Source: Thermoplasmata archaeon (GTDB lineage Archaea > Thermoplasmatota > Thermoplasmata > Lutacidiplasmatales > UBA184). Taken from it: a stretch of 64,000 nucleotides of DNA. The stretch lies in assembly GCA_027314915.1 (NCBI GenBank), contig DAHUZZ010000001.1:124001-188000 (forward strand), in the 5' to 3' direction. Numbering within the stretch: the stretch's first letter is position 1; every line of letters begins with the position of its first letter. The notes under the pieces were generated by a model that made no database searches, was not told the origin of the DNA, and worked only from the letters and a program-made list of their open reading frames with translations. Below, in pieces: positions 1-8,984 of this stretch. The position numbers and the translations under genes were made by a program.

Positions 1-788
1 AGGCGGGTCCCCGCGGCGCCGGGGGCGCCCGCCGTCGCGAGGCCGGAGGCGTCGCCGATCCAGACGGAGGGCGCCCCGCGACGGACCGCGTCGATGGCGG
101 CCTCGAGCTTGGGGACCATGCCGTCGATGGCGACCCCCCCGTGGAGGAGCTCGCGGGCCTGTTCCAGGTCGAGCTCGGGGAGGGCCCGGCCTCCGCGGTC
201 GCGCACGGCCGGGACGTCGGTCAGGAGCATCAAGGGGGCCCGGAAGGCGCCCGCGAGGGCGCCGGCGGCGACGTCCGCGTTGACGTTGTAGAGCGTCCCC
301 GAACGATCGACCCCGATGGGCGCGAGGACCGGCGTGTAGCCCTCGCCGAGGATCCGGTCCAGGAACCCGCGGTGGACCTCCTCGGGCTGCCCGACGGCGC
401 CGAGCGCGCCGGGCGGGTCGCCGGCGGGGCGGACCACGAGGGTGGGGCCGGCGGCGGTGGTGAGCCCCAGCGCGGGCACCCCCGCCGAGCCGAACGCCGC
501 GGTCAGCCGGGCGTTGATCCGTCCGGCGAGCACCTCGAGGACGACCTCCATCATCTCCGGCGAGGTGACCCGCTGGCCGCGGACCTTGAGGGTCGGGAGG
601 CCGAGCTGGTCGGCGCGCCGGCTGATGGCGTCGCCCCCGCCGTGCACCACGATCACCGGCTCGCCGAGGGCGCGGCGGGCCACGACGAACCCGATGGCCC
701 GGGCGAGCGCCGGCCCCTCCTCGAGCTCGCGCCCGCCGAGCTTGAGGACGAGGGGGGTGCGGGCGGCCGCGCGCGGGGAGCTCGACAT
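1..788 (-). CDS. argB: Acetylglutamate kinase (3' end beyond window)
   Basis: Amino-acid kinase family enzyme that phosphorylates N-acetylglutamate in arginine synthesis. It reads on the minus strand from an ATG at 788 and has no stop before base 1, so it is cut by the window edge. Visible motifs are the N-terminal LVLKLGG nucleotide-binding strand, the VHGGGD acetylglutamate loop, RVTSPEMMEVV, LYNVNADVAAGALA and the C-terminal VPKLEAAIDAV. The last readable residues are GAAGTR, which match the usual GT(R/K) ending, so only a few residues are missing. It follows argJ by 19 bases, in the order argC-argJ-argB. A LysZ role (LysW-linked lysine synthesis) is possible for archaeal members, but no LysW or LysX gene is visible here. 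Confidence 0.93.
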   Translation of the reverse strand, partial: MSSSPRAAARTPLVLKLGGRELEEGPALARAIGFVVARRALGEPVIVVHGGGDAISRRADQLGLPTLKVRGQRVTSPEMMEVVLEVLAGRINARLTAAFGSAGVPALGLTTAAGPTLVVRPAGDPPGALGAVGQPEEVHRGFLDRILGEGYTPVLAPIGVDRSGTLYNVNADVAAGALAGAFRAPLMLLTDVPAVRDRGGRALPELDLEQARELLHGGVAIDGMVPKLEAAIDAVRRGAPSVWIGDASGLATAGAPGAAGTR

Positions 789-807
789 CGGATCTCCGGG
801 GTGGTAC

Positions 808-2052
808 CTAGGTGTGGTAGGCGGCGTTGATCTGGACGTAGGAGTAGGAGAGGTCGCACCCCCAGGCGGTCGCCGTCGCCCGGCCGGCGTGCAGGTGGAC
901 GCGGAGCGGCACCTCGTCGAGCCGGAGCAGGAGCTCGCGGATCCGCTTGCCGTGGCCGTTCTCGAGGCCGGGCGCCGGGCGGCCCTCGACGATGAGCGGC
1001 ACCTCGGCGCGCGGGGTGTGGAGCGCCACGTCGAGCCGCGCGGGGTCGATCCGCGCGCCGGAGTAGCCCAGCGCCGCCGCGATGCGGCCCACGTTGGGAT
1101 CGGCCCCGAAGATCGCGGCCTTGACCAGCGTGGAGCCGGCCACCGCGCGCGCGGCGCTGCGGGCGTCCGCGAGGCTGCGGGCGCCCGAGACGGTCACCGT
1201 GAGCAGCTTCGTCGCCCCCTCGCCGTCCCGGGCGATCGCGCGGGCGAGCTCCTCGAGCGCGGAACCGACGAGCTGGCGGAAGGCCGGGTCGTCGTCGGCG
1301 TACCCGCCCCCCGCGGCCCCGTTGGCGAGGAGGTAGAGGGTGTCGTTGGTGGAGGTGTCGCCGTCGACGGTGACCATGTTGAAGGTGCGGTCGGCCTCCC
1401 GGCCGAGGATCGCGCCCAGCGTGTCGGGCCGGACCCGCGCGTCCGTGGTGAGGTAGCCGAGCGTGGTGGCGTGCGGTGGCCCGAGCTTGGGGGCGATCAT
1501 GCCGCTCCCCTTGGCCATCCCGCCGACCCGGACGATCGTCCCGTCCTCGAGCCGGCCCCGCAGCGCGACCATCTTCGCGCGGGTGTCCGTCGTCAGGATG
1601 GCATGGGCGGCATGGCGGTCCGCCTCCCGGCCGTGCCGGAGCTGACGGACGAGCTGCGGCAGCCCGGCGCGCACCCGGTCGAGGGGGATCCGGGGCCCGA
1701 TGATCCCCGTGCACGCCGGCAGGAGGCTCGCGCGGGGGAGCTTCAACGCCCCCTCGGCCTCGGCGAGGATCGCGCGGTTGTCGTCGATCCCCTCGGGCCC
1801 GGTCATCGCGTTCGCGACGCCGCTCACCGTCAGGATGCCCCGGATCCCGTGCCCGTGCGCGGCGAGGAGCTCCTCGCCGAGGATCACCGGCGCCGCGCGG
1901 ACCCGGTTCGTGGTGAAGAGCCCCGCGGCCTCGGCGGGCCGGTCCGAGAGGATGAGCGAGAGGTCCGGGCGACCGGAGCGCTTGAGCCCGCAGGCGATGC
2001 CGCTCGCCCGGAAGCCGGTCGGGGCGGTGATGCCGCCGCGCATCCGCTCCAT
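808..2052 (-). CDS. argJ: Glutamate N-acetyltransferase / amino-acid acetyltransferase
   Basis: Bifunctional ArgJ, 414 residues, which recycles the acetyl group from N-acetylornithine to glutamate. The reading frame is open far upstream, but the start is placed at the ATG at 2052 (MERMRGG), immediately after the argC stop; a second ATG lies at 2043. ArgJ is made as a precursor that cleaves itself before a nucleophilic threonine. The KGSGMIAP block followed by HATTLGYLTTDA contains that site; the first Thr of ATT corresponds to the family nucleophile. The C-terminal ENGHGKRIRELL and DLSYSYVQINAAYHT blocks are also typical. Its presence implies the cyclic acetyl pathway rather than LysW-carrier chemistry. 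Confidence 0.93.
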   Translation of the reverse strand: MERMRGGITAPTGFRASGIACGLKRSGRPDLSLILSDRPAEAAGLFTTNRVRAAPVILGEELLAAHGHGIRGILTVSGVANAMTGPEGIDDNRAILAEAEGALKLPRASLLPACTGIIGPRIPLDRVRAGLPQLVRQLRHGREADRHAAHAILTTDTRAKMVALRGRLEDGTIVRVGGMAKGSGMIAPKLGPPHATTLGYLTTDARVRPDTLGAILGREADRTFNMVTVDGDTSTNDTLYLLANGAAGGGYADDDPAFRQLVGSALEELARAIARDGEGATKLLTVTVSGARSLADARSAARAVAGSTLVKAAIFGADPNVGRIAAALGYSGARIDPARLDVALHTPRAEVPLIVEGRPAPGLENGHGKRIRELLLRLDEVPLRVHLHAGRATATAWGCDLSYSYVQINAAYHT

Positions 2053-2054
2053 GG

Positions 2055-3068
2055 CTAGACCCCGAACCCGGCGAAGCGGAGGCCGAGGTCGCCGGGCCGG
2101 CCCGTCATGAGGTTCGCGTTCTGGATCGCCTGCGCGGCGCCGCCCTTGCCCAGGTTGTCGATCACGCTGAAGATCACCGGCGCGCCGCCGGCCGACTGGA
2201 CCGAGAGGTAGCAGTGGTTCGTCCCCTGCGCCCAGGCGAGCCGCGGCGTGCCCCCCACGTGGACGAAGGGGCTCCCGGCGTAGGCCTCCTCCAGGATCCG
2301 GGGCCAGGCGGCCGGGTCGGCGCCCGGGGCGGGCGTCGGGTACATCGTGCAGAGGATCCCGCGGACGACCGGCACCAGGTGCGGCACGAAGACGATCGCC
2401 GGGGCGCGCCCGCCGACCTCGCCCAGGATCCGCTCCATCTCCGGGAGGTGGCGGTGGCTCGGGGTCCCGTAGGGATGCACCGTGAGGGCGGCCTCGGGAT
2501 GGTGGGTCGTCGGCGAGGTCCCCTGGCCGGCCCCGGAGGTCCCGCTCTTCGCGTCGATGATGACCGGCCCGGTGATCTCGCCCGCCTTGAGCAGCGGCGC
2601 AAGGCCGAGGAGGGCGGCCGTGGGGTAGCAGCCGGGGTTCGCCACGAGCCGAGCGGACCGGATCCGGTCCGAGTACCACTCGGTGAGGCCGTAGACCGCC
2701 TCCGCGAGGTGCGCGGGGTCCTCGTGGGTCCGGCCGTACACCGCCCGGTAGGTCTCGGCGGAGGGGTGCCGGTAGTCCGGGCCCAGGTCGACCACCTTGA
2801 TGCCGCGCTCGAGGAGCTTCGGCACCTCCTTCATCGCCTCGCCCGCCGGCTGCGCCAGGAAGGCGAGGTCGACGGGCTCGTCACCGAGCGCGCCGACGGT
2901 CGAGAGGCCAGCGTCCGGGACGAGGTTCGGGAACAGCTCGCGCACCGGCCGGCCCGGCTGGCTCTTCGAAACGATGACCGTGAGCTCGAACTCTGGATGG
3001 AACGAGAGAAGACGGAGAATCTCGCCCCCCAGGTACCCGCTCGCGCCGAGTACCGCAACCTGTACCAT
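2055..3068 (-). CDS. argC: N-acetyl-gamma-glutamyl-phosphate reductase
   Basis: NADP-dependent reductase of 337 residues, first gene of the argCJB run. The N-terminus VAVLGASGYLGGEILRLL is the Rossmann glycine motif. The catalytic cysteine is in VANPGCYPTAALLGLAPL, and the downstream HPYGTPSHRHLPEME block carries the family histidine. Length and motif order match stand-alone ArgC. It ends two bases before the argJ start, so the genes are surely co-transcribed. The LysY branch of the family cannot be excluded from sequence, but argJ next door argues for arginine synthesis. Confidence 0.94.
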   Translation of the reverse strand: MVQVAVLGASGYLGGEILRLLSFHPEFELTVIVSKSQPGRPVRELFPNLVPDAGLSTVGALGDEPVDLAFLAQPAGEAMKEVPKLLERGIKVVDLGPDYRHPSAETYRAVYGRTHEDPAHLAEAVYGLTEWYSDRIRSARLVANPGCYPTAALLGLAPLLKAGEITGPVIIDAKSGTSGAGQGTSPTTHHPEAALTVHPYGTPSHRHLPEMERILGEVGGRAPAIVFVPHLVPVVRGILCTMYPTPAPGADPAAWPRILEEAYAGSPFVHVGGTPRLAWAQGTNHCYLSVQSAGGAPVIFSVIDNLGKGGAAQAIQNANLMTGRPGDLGLRFAGFGV

Positions 3069-3190
3069 TGATCCGGGGGGCCCTTATCGGACCGAGGACC
3101 GCGGCCCGAACTATGAACCCGGTGTCCCCCTCGGAACGGTGCGCGGTCGCGGGTGTATTCCTCGCGACTAACGTCCGGGGGCCGCCCCGG

Positions 3191-4930
3191 TCACCAGCCG
3201 AGCGGCGCGCCCCGGTTCTCCTCGTCGAGCCAGGCGCGCAGCGGGGCGAAGTACTCGAGGAGCGCGCCCGCATCGAGCCTCGGCTCGCCGCAGACCGCTT
3301 CGAGCGCCTCCGGCCACGGCCGGCTCTGGCCCATCCGCAGCATCGCGCCGAGCCGGGCCCCCGCCTCGGGATGGCCGTAGATCGACGCCCGGTGGAGCGG
3401 GCCGGTCCAGCCGATCTCCCGGGCGAGCCCGCGGTGGAACTGCATCTGGAGGATCGCGGCGAGGAAGTAGCGCGCGTACGGCACGTTCGCGGCCACGTGG
3501 TACTTCGCCCCGGCGTCGAACTCCTCCTCGCCGCGGGGGACGGCGGGGGCGATCCCCTGGTAGGTCCGCCGTAGCTCCCACCACGCCCGGTTGTACCGCT
3601 CGGGTGGGATGGTCCCGTCGAAGACCCTCCACCGCCACCGGTCGATCAGGAGGCCGAACGGCAGGAAGGCGATCGTCTCGAGCGCGCGGTGGAGCAGCCG
3701 CCCGATCTCCGCCGAGGGGGACGGGTCCTCGCCGTCGGAGAGGCCGATCTTCCGGAGGTACTCGGGCGTGACCGAGAGCGAGATGGTGTCCCCGATCGCC
3801 TCGTGGAATCCGTCGTTCGCCCCATCGCGGTAGAGGAAGGGGAGCTCCGCGTAGGCCCGCTGGTAGTAGTTGTGCCCGAGCTCGTGGTGGATCGTCCGGA
3901 AGTCCTCCGCGGTGACGTCGATGCACATCTTGATCCGGAGGTCCTCGACGAAGTCGATGTCCCACGCGCTCGCGTGGCAGACCACCTGCCGGTCGGGGGG
4001 CCGCACGAACATCGAGCGCTCCCAGAAGCTCGCGGGCAGCGTCGGGAGCCCGAGCGAGGTGAAGAACCGCTCGCCGTACTCCACCATCTGCCGGGGCGTG
4101 GTCGCCCGGTCGAGGAGGACCCGGGTGAGGTCCGGCGCCGCCCGCTCGCCCGCGGGCGCGAGGATCGGGTAGAGGTGGACCCAGGACTGCGCCCACATGT
4201 TGCCGAGGAGGTGCGCGGGGAGGGGGTCGCGCCCACCGACCCGATCTTCTCCGTAGGTGGCCGCGAGCCGGCGGCGCACGTAGGCGTGGAGGGCACGGTA
4301 GAGCGGCTCGACCTGGGACCACAGCCGCTCGGTCTCGCGCTCGAAGGACCCGGGCGGCATGTCGTACTTCGATCGCCAGAGCTCGCCCAGGTCGGAGAAG
4401 CCGACCTCCTGCGCGCCCCGGTTCGCGAGCTCGACGTAGCGGAGGAACTTCGGTCGGAGCCCGCGGGCGGCATCGTGCCAGCCCGTCCAGGCCGCGAGCT
4501 GGACGTCGGGGTCGCGGCTCGAGGCGAGCTGCCGCTCGAGCTCCTCGAGGTTCGCCGGTTCGGGGGTCCCCGGCAGGGGGACCCGCGCGGTCGCGTACAT
4601 CGCCTGCATCGCGTTGACGAGCCCGGTGAGCTCCATGCCGGCGGCGGGTTCGGAGGGCGCCACCAGGGAGAGGCTCGTCCGGAGCAGGTGGATCCGGCGG
4701 GCCGTCTCCGGGGCCAGCGCGGCGGAACGGTACCGGTTCGCCTCCTTCGCGAGCCGCACGGTCGCCTCGATGAGGCGCGCGTAGGCGCGGCTCGCGAGGG
4801 CGGTGGTGTCGTCGGTGATGTACGTCGACTGGACCCACTCGGCGCGCTGCGTCTCGATGGAGAGGTCGAGCAGCGCGGACTCCGCGTCCCGCAGGAACCC
4901 CTCGGCGTCCTTCGGTTCCCCTGCCGCCAC
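3191..4930 (-). CDS. Peptidyl-dipeptidase, M2 (ACE-like) family
   Basis: Zinc metallopeptidase of about 579 residues resembling the angiotensin-converting-enzyme family M2, which removes C-terminal dipeptides. The zinc site is IHHELGHNYYQ, and the third ligand is the glutamate in DGFHEAIGDTISLS, the characteristic M2 pairing. Other M2-like blocks are GNMWAQSWVHLYP and the C-terminal YHVAANVPYARYFLA. No signal peptide or membrane segment is seen, so it is probably cytoplasmic. The frame is open back to a GTG at 4957, but a TATA-like ACTTATCTG at about 4968-4977 would put transcription start near 4946, favouring the GTG at 4930. It is a lone gene between argC and a pseudogene; substrate is unknown. 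Confidence 0.85.
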   Translation of the reverse strand: MAAGEPKDAEGFLRDAESALLDLSIETQRAEWVQSTYITDDTTALASRAYARLIEATVRLAKEANRYRSAALAPETARRIHLLRTSLSLVAPSEPAAGMELTGLVNAMQAMYATARVPLPGTPEPANLEELERQLASSRDPDVQLAAWTGWHDAARGLRPKFLRYVELANRGAQEVGFSDLGELWRSKYDMPPGSFERETERLWSQVEPLYRALHAYVRRRLAATYGEDRVGGRDPLPAHLLGNMWAQSWVHLYPILAPAGERAAPDLTRVLLDRATTPRQMVEYGERFFTSLGLPTLPASFWERSMFVRPPDRQVVCHASAWDIDFVEDLRIKMCIDVTAEDFRTIHHELGHNYYQRAYAELPFLYRDGANDGFHEAIGDTISLSVTPEYLRKIGLSDGEDPSPSAEIGRLLHRALETIAFLPFGLLIDRWRWRVFDGTIPPERYNRAWWELRRTYQGIAPAVPRGEEEFDAGAKYHVAANVPYARYFLAAILQMQFHRGLAREIGWTGPLHRASIYGHPEAGARLGAMLRMGQSRPWPEALEAVCGEPRLDAGALLEYFAPLRAWLDEENRGAPLGW

Positions 4931-5004
4931 CTCCCGCCCGCTCCCGGGGCCTCCCACGAGGACCGGTCAGATAAGTTTGCGCGGCTCCGCGCGCGGGGTC
5001 GGGA

Positions 5005-5460
5005 CTCGGGGACCCGGTAGACCGCCGCGAGCGGCGGGAGATCGAGCTCGAACGACCGCGGCTCCCCGTGGAGCGGCACCGGCGCGGACCGGATCGGGCT
5101 CCCCGGCCCGACGCCGCTGCCCCCGTACTCCGTCCGGTCGCGGTTCGTCCCCACGACGTACCCGCCGAACCGGAAGCGGGGGCGCGGTACCGACGTGGCG
5201 TGGGGCAACACCACGCCCCGCTCGGCCCGGTCCCGGTCCGGCCGGTCCGGTGAACTCGCCCCCCACGAAGGGGAGCTTCTCGCCCGGGAGGGCGTACGGG
5301 TACCCGCACCCGAGCCTCAGGTTCGCGAACCACGGCCCCGCCTCCTCCGGCCCCCCGGCCGGGGGGAGCCCCTCCCGTGGACCACCCCGTCGTGGGAGCG
5401 CGGGAGGTGGAAGTTCTCCGCGAGCGCGTACCTCGGGCGGAGGCTCCGCAGCTGGTGGTG
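5005..5460 (-). pseudogene. glgB: Decayed 3' fragment of glycogen branching enzyme (glgB)
   Basis: No intact frame exists here, but three blocks read as the C-terminal part of 1,4-alpha-glucan branching enzyme. Block A (5460-5365) gives HHQLRSLRPRYALAENF then HLPRSHDGVVHGRGS, matching the family HHNQLTFSLLYAF and SHDEVVHGKGS region. Block B (5347-5252), in a different frame, gives WFANLRLGCGYPYALPGEK then LPFVGGEF, matching FANLR...PGKKLLFMGQEF. The A-to-B spacing equals that of an intact enzyme, so they are separated only by a frameshift. Block C (5214-5005) gives PHATSVPRPRFRFGG and TEYGGSGVG, the all-beta C-terminal domain, but about 90-130 residues expected between B and C are missing. 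The N-terminal two thirds are absent. Confidence 0.8.
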
Positions 5461-5671
5461 CCCGCGGCGGGGGCCGCGCCGAGCTCGAGGAGGGGGAGAT
5501 CGAGGACGAAGGCGAAGAGCGGCCACCCCCTTCCGAACTCCGCCGCCCCCGACGCCGGTCCCGTGGGACGCCGTCGGGGGCGGGATCCGGGCCACCTCGC
5601 GCGACGGGGGTGCCTCGGCTCCGGTCCCTGACTGCGCCCGGGGGAACCCCCGTGCGCCGCCCTCCGGTCGC

Positions 5672-8600
5672 TCACTCCGTCCGGGTGGGCCCCGGGGCGG
5701 GTGCCGTCTCCGGCCCCGCCCCCGGGCGGGCGGGGGCGCCGGGCTTCCGGCCCGTGAGGCTCCAGACCCGTTCGCCGAGGAGCTGGAGGGCCGACGGCAC
5801 CAGGTAGGTCCGGACCACCATCGCGTCCAGGATCACCGCGATCGCGACCGAGAGGCCGATGGCCCGGATCAGCGTGAAGGATCCGATCAGGAGCGCCGCG
5901 AAGGCGGCGCCCAGGATGATCGCGGCGGCGGTGATGATCCCGCCGGTCCGGGCGACCCCCTCGACGGCCGCGTCCCCCGCCGATCGGCCCCGGACCCGCT
6001 CCTCCCGCACCCGGGTGAGCAGGAAGATGTTGTAGTCGATGCCGAGCCCCAGCACCAGGATGAAGAGCAGCGTCCGGACGAGGAAGAAGAGCGGGTAGCC
6101 GAGCAGCTCGTCGAAGATCAGGTAGGAGATCGCCCAGGCCCAGCTGATCGAGAGCCCGATCGTCGCGATGGCCATGACCGCGATGATCCAGGACCTCAGC
6201 ACGACGAGGAGGACGGCGATGAGCCCGAGGGTGACCGCGAGGATGAGGATGTTCGTGGCGTTCTCGGTCTCGACCGCGAGATCGTTGATGGAGGGGGCCC
6301 CGCCGCCGAACGCCGTCTTCGTGATCTCGGGATGCGCGCGCGCGTAGCCCTCGAAGCTCGACTGGACCGCTTGGACCGACTGGACCGCCGGATAGGAGAG
6401 CCCCGTCGACGACGTCTGCAGGCTCAGGAGGGCGGTGCGTCCGTCGGTCCCGACGAAGCTGGCGAGCACGCCCAGGAGGTTCGTGCGGACGGCGACCGGC
6501 GCGCTCGACAGATGGAGCCACGCGGACAGCGGGGCCCCGTCGGGACCCACCGGGGACTGCACCTTCGCGATCCCGCTCGTATTCTCGGCGAGCCCCGTGA
6601 GCGCGGCCAGGTCGTGGAAGGCGGCCGCGTTGGTCGTGTTGCCCGGTCCGAGCAAGGGCGCGGAGAAGGTCACGAGCGCGAAGGAGGGCACGGCGGCCCC
6701 GGGGCCGAAGTGGTCCCCGTAGGTCAGGAGCCCCTCGGTCGCCGAATAGCCCTTGGGGAGCTGCTGGTAGTAGTCGTAGGAGAGCGGGACCATCACGGCG
6801 AGGAGGATGAGCGGGATCGACAGGAGGAGGATCGTCCCGACGATCCGCCCCGGCCGCTTCCGCGTGACCCGCCCGACCCGGTAGAAGTAGGTCTCCCCGC
6901 GCGCGGCCCGTTCGTTGGTCCGCGCCGCGCGCCGGCGGAACCGCTCCCCGGTCTGGGGCCAGAGGATCCGGGGCCCGATCAGCTTGAGCGACGCCGGGAC
7001 GAGCGTGAGGCTCATGAGCAGGGTGATCAGGATCGCGAGCGAGAGCACCGAGCCCCACTGCGCGAGGAGCTGGACCCCCGAGAAGGTGAGGGCGAGCGTC
7101 GCGATGATCGCGGTCGAGCCGCTCGTGGCCACCGCCTGGCCGGCCCAGGTCACCGACTCCACGATGGCGTCGTCGGGGGCGGTCCCCCGGGTGAGCTCCT
7201 CGCGGTACCGCGCGACGAGGAAGATCGAGTAGTCGGTCCCGACCCCGAGGACGAAGACCTCGAGGAGCGTGAGGGAGGTGGACGCGACGTGGCTCACGAG
7301 CGTCCCGAGGAGCACCACGCCGGCCAGTCCCAGGATGAGGGCGATCGAGAGGGCGCCGAAGGTGACGAGCGGGGTCAGGGGGGAGCGGAAGTAGATCATG
7401 GCGATGCCGAGGAGCAGGCCCACGGCGAGCGGCAGGACGAGCATCAGCGAGGAGTTCACCGAGTCCTGGGAGACCTTGTCGAGCGGGGCCGGGCCGGTCT
7501 GCACGTAGCTCAGGGACCCCGTCGGGTCCGAGGCGTGGAGCACCGGCGGCACGATCGCATCGATGGTCGCGAGGTCGGAGAAGATGGGCTGCCCGCCGCT
7601 CGAGTTCGTGTAGGCGTCCGGGAGCGCGAAGTCCACGCTGATGATCGTCGCGGTGCCGGTGGGGTCGACGTAGGCGGCGGAGAGCGCGTACGGCACGGGG
7701 AGCGGCTCGGTCGCGAGGGTCGAGTTCTGCACGGTCGAGTTCGCCCACGCGTCCGCCGCGGCCGCCGAGGGGATCCCCGCGGGGAAGGCGGCCCAGACGC
7801 GGTCGAACCAGGTCGCGGGAAGACCCTGCGCGGAGAGCACCACCGAGCTCGCGAAGCGCACGCTCGGCCAGGAGGTGAAGTTCCCCACGCCCAGGTTCCC
7901 GAGCACCGCCTGTCCCACCGGCTGCGCCGCCGGGGGGAGCAGGCCCGGCAGCGAGGGGCCCAGGTTCGCCCGCGCGACCGCCTCCGCGCAGGGGGTCACG
8001 TTGGCGGGGACCGCGCCGCAGTCCGGCGTGCCGTTGAACCCCGCTCCGGAGCTCCCGGCGCCGTCGTAGAAGAGCGTCAGCACGGCGTCGGCGGGCGAGC
8101 CCGCACCGAGCTGGGAGGCGGTGGCTTCGTAGGCGGGATAGTTCGCCTGCGTCGGGACCGGGTAGTGGGTCACGAGGGAGCCCCAGTTGGTCAGGTACAG
8201 CGCGACCGGGCCCCAGAGGAGGCCGGAGGTCTGGTTCACCGAGCCCGTGAGCGGGGGCGTGGAGGACTGCGCCCCCCCGAGGATGGCCGCCGCGAGCTGC
8301 GCCTGGCCCGACAGGTACCCCGCGTAGGCCGTGTAGACGTTCGAGACCGACTGCACGTCGGAGAGCCGGGGGCTCGTGGCGACGGCCCGGGTGATGTTCA
8401 TCACGGTGGCCTGGGCCTCCGCGTTCGTCACGTTCGTCCCGGTCAGGAGCAGGATGCTCGACGCCCCGCCGGTCGAGTTCGGGAACAGCTGGGCGAGCTC
8501 CGCGTTCGCCTGCGAGCTCGGCGCGCTCGAGACCGGCGAGACCGTGGTGTTGGTGGTGACCGATCCGAGCAGCGTGAGGAAGGGCAGGGAGACGAGCAGC

Positions 8601-8713
8601 ATCGCGATCCAGACGATCACCGGGATCCAGGGGTGTCGGACCACCCAACGGCCCAGGGCGCCGAGGATCCTCGCTCCCCGGACCCCGTGCCCTCCGGCAG
8701 ACGGAGAGGACAT
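5672..8713 (-). CDS. MMPL/RND-family membrane transporter
   Basis: Large membrane protein of 1013 residues with the duplicated MMPL layout: one membrane segment near residues 25-50, a roughly 300-residue external domain rich in Ser, Thr, Asn and Ala, a membrane block, a second external domain, and a last membrane block. Both halves carry the RND signature around VLGVGTDYSIFLVARYREE and LGLGIDYNIFLLTRVREE. Archaeal and actinobacterial members export lipids, siderophores or drugs; the substrate here cannot be told. The many Asn-X-Ser/Thr sites in the external domains would suit surface N-glycosylation. It is a single gene with its own promoter at 8739-8747 and is divergent from the hydrogenase operon. 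Confidence 0.88.
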   Translation of the reverse strand: MSSPSAGGHGVRGARILGALGRWVVRHPWIPVIVWIAMLLVSLPFLTLLGSVTTNTTVSPVSSAPSSQANAELAQLFPNSTGGASSILLLTGTNVTNAEAQATVMNITRAVATSPRLSDVQSVSNVYTAYAGYLSGQAQLAAAILGGAQSSTPPLTGSVNQTSGLLWGPVALYLTNWGSLVTHYPVPTQANYPAYEATASQLGAGSPADAVLTLFYDGAGSSGAGFNGTPDCGAVPANVTPCAEAVARANLGPSLPGLLPPAAQPVGQAVLGNLGVGNFTSWPSVRFASSVVLSAQGLPATWFDRVWAAFPAGIPSAAAADAWANSTVQNSTLATEPLPVPYALSAAYVDPTGTATIISVDFALPDAYTNSSGGQPIFSDLATIDAIVPPVLHASDPTGSLSYVQTGPAPLDKVSQDSVNSSLMLVLPLAVGLLLGIAMIYFRSPLTPLVTFGALSIALILGLAGVVLLGTLVSHVASTSLTLLEVFVLGVGTDYSIFLVARYREELTRGTAPDDAIVESVTWAGQAVATSGSTAIIATLALTFSGVQLLAQWGSVLSLAILITLLMSLTLVPASLKLIGPRILWPQTGERFRRRAARTNERAARGETYFYRVGRVTRKRPGRIVGTILLLSIPLILLAVMVPLSYDYYQQLPKGYSATEGLLTYGDHFGPGAAVPSFALVTFSAPLLGPGNTTNAAAFHDLAALTGLAENTSGIAKVQSPVGPDGAPLSAWLHLSSAPVAVRTNLLGVLASFVGTDGRTALLSLQTSSTGLSYPAVQSVQAVQSSFEGYARAHPEITKTAFGGGAPSINDLAVETENATNILILAVTLGLIAVLLVVLRSWIIAVMAIATIGLSISWAWAISYLIFDELLGYPLFFLVRTLLFILVLGLGIDYNIFLLTRVREERVRGRSAGDAAVEGVARTGGIITAAAIILGAAFAALLIGSFTLIRAIGLSVAIAVILDAMVVRTYLVPSALQLLGERVWSLTGRKPGAPARPGAGPETAPAPGPTRTE

Positions 8714-8738
8714 CGGCCGCGGGCTACCAGAACCTCGG

Positions 8739-8747
8739 GATAATCTT
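8739..8747 (-). promoter_or_regulatory. TATA-like box of the MMPL gene
   Basis: Reads AAGATTATC on the minus strand in otherwise GC-rich DNA. Its centre is about 30 bases from the ATG at 8713, so the transcript would be leaderless or nearly so, as expected for an archaeal TBP/TFB promoter. No equally clear box was found just upstream of the divergent hydrogenase operon; a weaker CTTAAG lies at about 8812. Confidence 0.5.
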
Positions 8748-8984
8748 GGCGGCCCCCGCCCGAGGGGGGGTCGCGCCCGGGCCGGGGAAGGTAAGTTGAA
8801 TTGACGAGGGGCTTAAGGCACCCGGGATGGTGGCCCTCGCGGGTCCCTGGGGTGCGGCTCACATGAGAGCAGCGGGGAACCGAGACCCTCCCCGACCACC
8901 CCAGGGGTCCACCCGCGTCGGACCGGGACCAACGTTCGGCAGGATCCCCCCGGGCCCGTACGGACCGTCCGGTCGTTCCCGCGC

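Noticed and set aside
442..2058. Long plus-strand frame of 538 codons opposite argJ and argB
   Set aside because: Arg/Gly/Ala/Pro-rich translation without motifs; antisense shadow caused by high GC and strong codon bias of the real genes. The same applies to many other long frames, including 5195-8743 (+), 38847-42401 (-) and 52741-55023 (+).
1..3068. Lysine synthesis by the LysW pathway (LysZ/LysY)
   Set aside because: No LysW carrier protein or LysX in the window, and argJ is present, which fits N-acetyl chemistry for arginine.
3168..8648. Continuous minus-strand frame of 1826 codons spanning the peptidase, glgB remnant and MMPL gene
   Set aside because: It is the wrong frame for both real genes and reads as Arg/Pro/Gly-rich noise.
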